From: an uncultured Finegoldia sp.
GTDB lineage: Bacteria; Bacillota; Clostridia; Tissierellales; Peptoniphilaceae
Direction: 5' to 3'
DNA: 34,491 bases
Assembly: GCF_947252345.1 (NCBI RefSeq)
Contig: NZ_CAMXVC010000022.1
Span: 1 to 34,491, forward strand
Of the stretch, positions 1-6,100 are shown piece by piece. A model generated the notes under the pieces. The model did not search any database. It saw only the letters and a list, made by a program, of their open reading frames with translations, and was not told the DNA's origin. The position numbers and the translations under genes were made by a program. Within the stretch, counting starts at the first letter, position 1. The number at the start of each line of letters is the position of its first letter.

Positions 1-3
1 ACG

Positions 4-37
4 GTCTCGTGGGCTCGGAGATGTGTATAAGAGACAG
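4..37 (+). other. Nextera/Tn5 sequencing adapter (artefact)
   Basis: Positions 4-37 match the Illumina Nextera read-2 transposase adapter. Its last 19 bases, AGATGTGTATAAGAGACAG at 19-37, are the Tn5 mosaic end. This is library-construction sequence left at the contig edge and not chromosomal DNA. Translating it in frame gives the well-known contaminant peptide MGSEMCIRDR at the start of the ORF that reads into the real DNA. Genomic sequence begins at about base 38. Confidence 0.97.
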
Positions 38-203
38 ATCTAGTATTTCTGGGGATGTTGTTTTATATTCAATTTATCGAGATTTAAACAAGTTATCTTG
101 TGATTATAAAAAATTATTTGAATACGATATAAAGTTAAGTCAGCTTATTTATTCAAAAAAACAAGTAGATGATTTCTATGACTTTCCAATAATAAAAAAA
201 TAG
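38..203 (+). CDS. C-terminal fragment of an unidentified protein (5' end missing)
   Basis: This is an open frame of about 54 codons ending at TAA 201-203, entered from the contig edge just after the adapter. The visible tail is polar and rich in Tyr, Asp and Lys (KLFEYDIKLSQLIYSKKQ, then DDFYDFPIIKK). It shows no motif that I recognise and no membrane segment. The apparent start codon at position 9 lies in adapter sequence and must not be used. The gene converges on map and shares a two-way terminator with it, which supports a real gene end here. Function is unknown. Confidence 0.6.
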
Positions 204-230
204 AGAAGATAAATTATCTTCTCTATTTTT
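194..230. terminator. Bidirectional terminator between the plus-strand fragment and map
   Basis: TAGAGAAGAT (201-210) pairs with ATCTTCTCTA (216-225). A T5 run (226-230) follows on the plus strand, and A7 (194-200) gives a U-tract on the minus strand. It therefore serves both convergent genes, and the last bases overlap the map stop codon. Confidence 0.85.
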
Positions 231-984
231 ATTGTCCTTGTTGTTTTGAAAGGATTCTTGGTCCATCTTTAGTTATGGCCAATGTGTGTTCGTATTGGCA
301 AGATTTTTTTCCATCTAGTGTTCTTGCCGTCCATCCATTATCGTCAATGGTAAGTTTATAATCGCCCATATTTATCATAGGTTCAATTGTTATTACCATT
401 CCTTCCTGAAGTCTTAATCCTCGATGCTCTTTGCCATAATGTAAAACCATTGGATCTTCGTGCATTCCTCTTCCAATTCCGTGTCCTGTAAATTCACGAA
501 CTACAGAATAACCATTTGACTCTGCTATTGATTGTATTCTAGCTCCAATATCTCCTAATCTATTTCCTATTACAGCTAATTTAATTCCTTCGTACATACA
601 CTCTCTAGTGACATCCATCAACCTTTTTGTCTCGTCATCTATTTCTCCGACTCCATAGCTCCAACACGAGTCGCTCATCCATCCATTAAATTCTACAACA
701 GTATCAACCTTTAGTAAATCTCCGGATTTTAAAACGTAATTGGATGGAAATCCATGGCAGATTTCATCATTTACAGAACAACAAGTAGCATAAGGAAATC
801 CCTCAAAACCTATTTGGGCAGGAATTGCTCCTTTTGACCTTATGAATTTTTCACAAAAATCATTTACTTGCAATGTTGTAATTCCCGGTTTTACATATCC
901 TCTTAATGCTTCGTGCATTCCTGAAATAATATTTCCGGACAAATCCATTTTTTCTATTTCATCTTTGTTTTTTATTATTATCAT
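229..984 (-). CDS. map: Methionine aminopeptidase, type I
   Basis: Removes the initiator methionine from nascent proteins in the cytosol, downstream of peptide deformylase (also in this window). The 251-residue product has the usual length of the catalytic domain without an N-terminal zinc-finger extension. The five metal ligands of the family are visible as D94 (KVDTVV), D105 (MSDSCW), H168 (TGHGIG), E201 (ITIEPM) and E232 (QYEHT), with the substrate-side histidine H77 in EICHGFP. The ATG is preceded by AGGTGAG, which lies in the 7-nt gap after the upstream CNNM-type gene, so the two are co-transcribed. It is apart from the secY-adk-map context common in Firmicutes, so a second map elsewhere is possible. 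Confidence 0.96.
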   Translation of the reverse strand: MIIIKNKDEIEKMDLSGNIISGMHEALRGYVKPGITTLQVNDFCEKFIRSKGAIPAQIGFEGFPYATCCSVNDEICHGFPSNYVLKSGDLLKVDTVVEFNGWMSDSCWSYGVGEIDDETKRLMDVTRECMYEGIKLAVIGNRLGDIGARIQSIAESNGYSVVREFTGHGIGRGMHEDPMVLHYGKEHRGLRLQEGMVITIEPMINMGDYKLTIDDNGWTARTLDGKKSCQYEHTLAITKDGPRILSKQQGQ

Positions 985-991
985 ATCTCAC

Positions 992-2323
992 CTACTCATA
1001 AAAATTTTTAGGCAGTGTGATTTTGACTTTCTTAATTCTCTTGTCTTCAACGAATATAATATTGTACAAAACACCATCTATGTCTATTTTCCTCTTGAAT
1101 CCATCATCAGGAATATAGCCTAGAAAGTTTATCAACATACCGCCTAATGTGTCGTAATCATCCGACAACTCATCTATTTCTAATCCAATATTAGAATTAA
1201 TCTCTTTAATCGATGTGCTACCTTTAACTATGAAATTAAACTTATCAACTTGAATAATATCAGGTGCTTCATGGTCATATTCATCTTCAATATTGCCCAC
1301 AATTTCCTCTACAAGATCTTCCATTGTAACTATCCCAGAAAACCCGCCGTATTCATCTATTAGTATCGCTAAGTGAATCCTTTTCTTTTTCATATCATAA
1401 AACAAATCATTGATATTTTTAGTCTCAGATACAAAATAAGGTGGTTTTAATATTTTCCTTAAATCAACATGACCAAAGCCATTTTTATATGCTTCACTCA
1501 TATAATCTTTAATATAAATAATACCTAGAATGTTATCAACATCACCTTCATATATCGGTATTCTCGAAAATTTTAGCTCCATCAACTTATCCAAGTAATC
1601 GTCAATATCGTCTTCTAAGTCAATTGCAAAAACTTCAGTTCGAGCAGTCATTATCTCCTCTGCTGTTTTTTCGTTAAAAGTTATTACAGCATCAATCATA
1701 TCTTTTTCTTTTGAATTTATAAGACCTTGTTCTTTTCCAACTTCAACCATTGATTTTATTTCTTCTACGGTGATTTTACTTTCAACATTTAATGTTTTAA
1801 TACCAACAATGCTCAGAATTAACTTTGTTGATTTGGAAAGCAAATATACAAATGGTTTTAAAAGAAAATAACAAAATTTAACAATATTTATGGAAAATAA
1901 TGCAAATGAATCAGCCACACTAAGGGCTATTCTTTTCGGAATTAATTGTCCGAACAATATATAAACGAATGACAATATCAAAAGAACAAATAATACCGAA
2001 ATCCAATATGTTGTCTGTCTTGTCAATCCTAAGAACACAAGTTTTTTCGATAGACTCACACTCAATCCAGATGCGCATAATGACGCTGAAAAAAAACCGA
2101 TATATGTCAAAATAACTTGTATTGTTGACAAAAATTTAGTGTGTTTTTCAAATTGCTCCAATACAGATGTAGCTCTTTCGTTTCCATCTTCACTCATATT
2201 TTCCAATTTGTTTTTGTCACAAGAAACTATTGCTATCTCGCTTGCTGAAAAAAAAGCATTAATAGCAATTAAAAAAAACAAAATAATTAATTCTACCAAT
2301 AAATTGGGCCCGACTTCGTCCAT
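992..2323 (-). CDS. CNNM/CorC (HlyC-type) family membrane protein with CBS pair
   Basis: A 443-residue integral membrane protein. Residues about 8-175 form the DUF21/CNNM transmembrane domain with several hydrophobic helices and the conserved GQLIPKRIA stretch at 125-133. A CBS-domain pair spans about 222-345 and includes DEYGGFSGIVTMEDLVEEIVG pieces near 323-343. Residues about 358-443 form the CorC/HlyC C-terminal domain. Relatives are linked to magnesium or cobalt homeostasis (efflux or Na+-coupled transport). The old label 'hemolysin' is historical and gives no evidence of lysis. It is the first gene of a two-gene unit with map, has a perfect AGGAGG ribosome-binding site at 2328-2334, and its own promoter just upstream. 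Substrate is not decidable from sequence. Confidence 0.92.
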   Translation of the reverse strand: MDEVGPNLLVELIILFFLIAINAFFSASEIAIVSCDKNKLENMSEDGNERATSVLEQFEKHTKFLSTIQVILTYIGFFSASLCASGLSVSLSKKLVFLGLTRQTTYWISVLFVLLILSFVYILFGQLIPKRIALSVADSFALFSINIVKFCYFLLKPFVYLLSKSTKLILSIVGIKTLNVESKITVEEIKSMVEVGKEQGLINSKEKDMIDAVITFNEKTAEEIMTARTEVFAIDLEDDIDDYLDKLMELKFSRIPIYEGDVDNILGIIYIKDYMSEAYKNGFGHVDLRKILKPPYFVSETKNINDLFYDMKKKRIHLAILIDEYGGFSGIVTMEDLVEEIVGNIEDEYDHEAPDIIQVDKFNFIVKGSTSIKEINSNIGLEIDELSDDYDTLGGMLINFLGYIPDDGFKRKIDIDGVLYNIIFVEDKRIKKVKITLPKNFYE

Positions 2324-2352
2324 TTAATCCTCCTAAAGTTCTAGATATTATT

Positions 2353-2375
2353 ATTATACAATATTTTGAACTCAA
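2353..2375 (-). promoter_or_regulatory. Promoter candidate for the CNNM-map operon
   Basis: On the minus strand TATAAT lies at 2353-2358. The -35 at the 17-nt spacing (about 2376-2381, TTTATT) is weak; a TTGAGT-like hexamer sits too close. Predicted start is about 2346, giving a leader of some 20 nt to the ATG at 2323. The -10 is convincing and the -35 is not. Confidence 0.45.
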
Positions 2376-2450
2376 AATAAAATTATCCGATGTGAAATGC
2401 ACTTTTGATGAGCAAAAATTTATTCATAATTAATTTCTAATTATTAATTT

Positions 2451-2486
2451 AAAAGAGATGGCATTTTTAACTACACCATCTCTTTT
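2451..2486 (-). terminator. Terminator after the flavin/heme operon
   Basis: AAAAGAGATGG (2451-2461) pairs perfectly with CCATCTCTTTT (2476-2486) around a 14-nt loop. On the minus strand it ends in TTTTAAATTAAT just after the stop of the MsrQ-like gene. The U-run is short (four), so termination may be incomplete. Confidence 0.7.
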
Positions 2487-2489
2487 AGA

Positions 2490-3176
2490 TTATTTAACGG
2501 AAGTTTTTAATCTCTTATTTTTTTGTTTACGCAATCTCAATACTACATAACTTGTATATATAATTGTGTAGATTATTATCCCTGATAAATGTGCCTTCCA
2601 ATCTTGTGAATACAAAATCATTATATGAATGTAGATTCCAATGAAAAATGGATACGCAAGCTTTTGCAGTTTTTTCCAATTTGTAGGTTTCATTCTCTTT
2701 CTCACACATTGAAAAGATGTCACAAAAAGAGGAATCAACATCAGTAACAATAAAATCGTGATTATTGTCGCTATAAGCGTTTTTTTATCCATTGAACCAG
2801 GATTTGTAAACAAGACCGGAAAATAATGCACACTAAATATTATATTGTGGCTTATAACCAACAAGCTTGATATGATTGATATTTCTCCACGTGCTTTCAT
2901 TAATTTTTTTGATAAGCTATTGTGTTTTGTAATTGTTCCTAAAAACATAACAATCATAAAAGTTGCCGTTGCGAATATCCCTCTCGAAAAAATATTCATA
3001 AAATATTTGTTAAACCAAGCAGGCAAAAGTCTATCATATCCCATATTAAAATAGAATATCACTAAACCTGTCCATACATAAACTCCAATATAAAACGCAC
3101 CCGCATGTTTTTTAATAGAATCAGCAAATATGCCATAAAAAACAATTGTAAATAAAATTCCAATAATTAATGTCAT
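2490..3176 (-). CDS. MsrQ/ferric-reductase-like heme membrane protein
   Basis: A 228-residue, six-helix membrane protein with the layout of the ferric-reductase-like transmembrane superfamily (MsrQ/YedZ, NOX core). Two regions match the MsrQ pattern as I remember it: RGEISIISSLLVISHNI (96-112), which places H110 where a heme-ligand histidine is expected, and NWKKLQKLAY (167-176) followed by IGIYIHIM with H184. The intermediate histidine of the MsrQ 'LHRL' motif is Q171 here. H117 is another helix histidine. There is no FAD or NAD domain, so electrons must come from another protein or from quinone. It starts 12 nt after the multi-FMN protein with a good AAGGAG site, so the two very likely act together: the membrane protein would pass electrons outward to the flavin domains. 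The direction of flow and the donor are inference. Confidence 0.75.
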   Translation of the reverse strand: MTLIIGILFTIVFYGIFADSIKKHAGAFYIGVYVWTGLVIFYFNMGYDRLLPAWFNKYFMNIFSRGIFATATFMIVMFLGTITKHNSLSKKLMKARGEISIISSLLVISHNIIFSVHYFPVLFTNPGSMDKKTLIATIITILLLLMLIPLFVTSFQCVRKRMKPTNWKKLQKLAYPFFIGIYIHIMILYSQDWKAHLSGIIIYTIIYTSYVVLRLRKQKNKRLKTSVK

Positions 3177-3188
3177 AAAAATCTCCTT

Positions 3189-6100
3189 CTAATTAGTATT
3201 TTCTTTATTGCGAGAATTTTTTTCTGCAAGATTTTTTCCTTCAAATGAATTTTTTTCTTGCTTTTCAGTTAATTTTTCGTGTTTTTCGAATTTTTCTGAT
3301 TCTTTACTTCCCGCTTTTGAAGAATTTGCTTCTAACTTTGTTGCCGGAATTTTATTGTTTTTTTGCTCAGTAGAGTTCTGTGGTGTATTATTTCTTGTTC
3401 TTTCTTTGTTGTTTTCTAAATTCATATCAGCATTCTTGTTTTCTTTTTTCTTTACTGGGTTATTTATTTTTACATAAACAAAACTTTCGATTGTTTCATT
3501 TGTACGTTTTACTTTGAATTGTAGAAGAACTTTCTGTAGTTTATCAGCCTTTTTAGTGAAATCAGGCTCTCTTATTATTGTAACTTCTACAGACCCATCA
3601 TTTGGTATATTAGAAAACATTGATTTATAGTCAGCAATTGTAGGCGCAACTCCATCTACTATTATTGGATTAAAAGATTTTCTAACTGGAGTGAAATTGT
3701 TAACTTGACCCTCTTCAGAATCTGCAATTCCATTGCCATCTTTGTCCCTGTAAATCCAATAAGTTATTGGTCTTACTAGTATTTTGTCACCCTTTTTAGC
3801 TTTGAGTTTTAGTGTAATAGTTTTTGTTCCACTTCCATCATTTGGCCAACTGTTTTCTTCTACAATCGGACTTCCACTTATAGTTGTCCCATCAAAAGTC
3901 ATTCCTTTAGGAAGACCATCTATCTGAGGTAAAATTGTTGTCTCTTTATCTAAACTCGTCACAGTCGCTGGTCGAATCGGTCTATTTTCAATCCATTGTT
4001 GTCCATTTGATTCCATCAAGCTTGTGTCTATTATTTCTTTACCTACTTCTATTTCTTCTTTAGGTTTTTCATCTATGGATTCAGTTTCTCCTTCAACTTC
4101 TTTTACTACGTTGATAAATAAATACGATTTTCCATTTTCTTTTATTCCATCAACAACAAATTCTAAATTAACACGTTGTTTTCCTTTTTTCTTGTAATCT
4201 GGTTTATTAGTGAATTTTATTTTCACTGAGCCGTCACTTGGAATATTCGAAAATTTTGCTTTGTATTCTTCAATACTTGGCGCTTTTCCATTTACTATAA
4301 TAGGGTTTGAGTCTTTTCTTAGTGGGTTAAATTTAGTTCCTCCATCTTCATCAGCATCCGCCATTCCGTCTCTGTCTTTGTCTCTATATACCCAATAAGT
4401 TATTGGTCTTACTAGTATTTTGTCGCCTTTTTTAGCTTTGAGTTTTAGTGTAATAGTTTTTATTCCACTTCCATCATTTGGCCATTGTTCGTCAGTTATT
4501 TGTGGAACACCTGTTATTGTTTTTCCATCAAATGTCAATCCTTTTGGTAGTCCTTCAATTTCCGGCAATATTTCTATTTTATTTTCTAAGCTTGTTACGG
4601 TTGCCGGTTTTATTGGTTTTCTTTCAATCCATTGTTGTCCATTTGATTCCATCAAACTTGTGTCTATTATTTCTTTGCCTACTTCTATTTCTTCTTTAGG
4701 TTTTTCATCATCTCGTTTCTTATCATCATTTTCAACAATATGTTTTTCTGATTCTTTACCAGATAATTCAAAATTAACGTATATTTTTTGTAAAGAATTT
4801 GGATTATCGGATTTAACTAAAGAATATTCAACTTTTTTGTTTACTGGAAGCAGAGTAGCAGTGTATTCATATTTTTTTCCTTGTTTTGATACTGCTCTAA
4901 TTCTAACTTTTTCAAATTCAAATGATAATGGTGCATTAATGATTTGATGGTCAGATATATTTCTATCGTCTACAAAATCCATAGCGACATTATCAACCTT
5001 ATACCATTTTGAACCATCTTTGCTGTACTCTAATCCAATAATATAATCTTTGCTAAAGTTTCCAAAAGAAATTTTAAACTCATCATAAGATAGAGAAGGT
5101 TTGTGTAATACTCTAGCTTTTATAATTTTTCCTTTCTTTGAACCTTCAAAAACACTTCCATTTGATATTTGATGACCTTTTTCATCAGTAATAGTTATAT
5201 CTTTTGAGCCAAAATCTTTCCATCCAACACGTTCAGCAGAGCCGTCTTTTTTGATAATATTTAGCTGCATATTAGAAAAATCTACTGGACTATTTTCATT
5301 TACTTCTATATTCTTACTTTTTGGTGCAACAATAGATATTTCTTTAATATCCGTGTTCGTTTTATAATCGTTTGATGATTTTTCGGATGCCTCTCTAGTT
5401 GCAGCAGAAATACCACTTGCACTTACAGTTGCTCCACTTACACTATCAAATAATTCATGTGCATTATATTTTTCAGACATATAAGATTTTACAGTTCGAG
5501 ATAGTAATGTTAAATCTGATTCGGAATTATCGCTTCTATATCCAGTTAGATTTTTCAAATACTTTTCACCGAAAAGTTCCTTAACTTTTGCTTTAGGGTC
5601 ACTACTATTTCTAATTGTTTCAAAATATTCTCTGTAAAGACCCATTTTTGCAAGATTTAACCTACCTTGTTTGCCTTTTAATAGTTTCAAAACTTTTTCA
5701 GCTTTATTTCTGAAAGGTCCCATATCGTCACCATATTCAGAATTACTTCCAACTCTAATATTTGTTATTTCCCCATTTTCTATCTTGATATATACTTTTG
5801 TTTTTCTAGTATTAATATATCCAATTCCCAATCCAGTATAATCTCCATTTTTAAGCGGCTTTTCATTATAATATTTTTTAAGCCATTCATCAATTACTTC
5901 TTCAGTAGAAGATTCATTTGGGTTTTCTTTTGGATTTTTCTTATCATCTATTGGATTTTCTATTTGAGGATTATCTTCGGTTTTATTAGGCTTATCATTT
6001 TCTGAATTGATTATAGCCTGACTAATTGCATTATTTACAGCATTTATTATGCCATTACTTGAATAAGTTGCTGTAGTAACTGTATCTACTCGTTTTCCTG

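Noticed and set aside
9..203. A 64-residue ORF starting MGSEMCIRDR
   Set aside because: Its start codon and first ten residues come from sequencing adapter; only the part from base 38 is kept, as a gene fragment.
992..2323. Hemolysin virulence factor
   Set aside because: The domain set is CNNM plus CBS pair plus CorC_HlyC. The hemolysin name is inherited from an early annotation and no toxin feature is present.
4420..4947. A 175-codon plus-strand open frame
   Set aside because: Antisense shadow of the repeat region of the same giant gene, with low-complexity Ser/Phe/Leu-rich translation.
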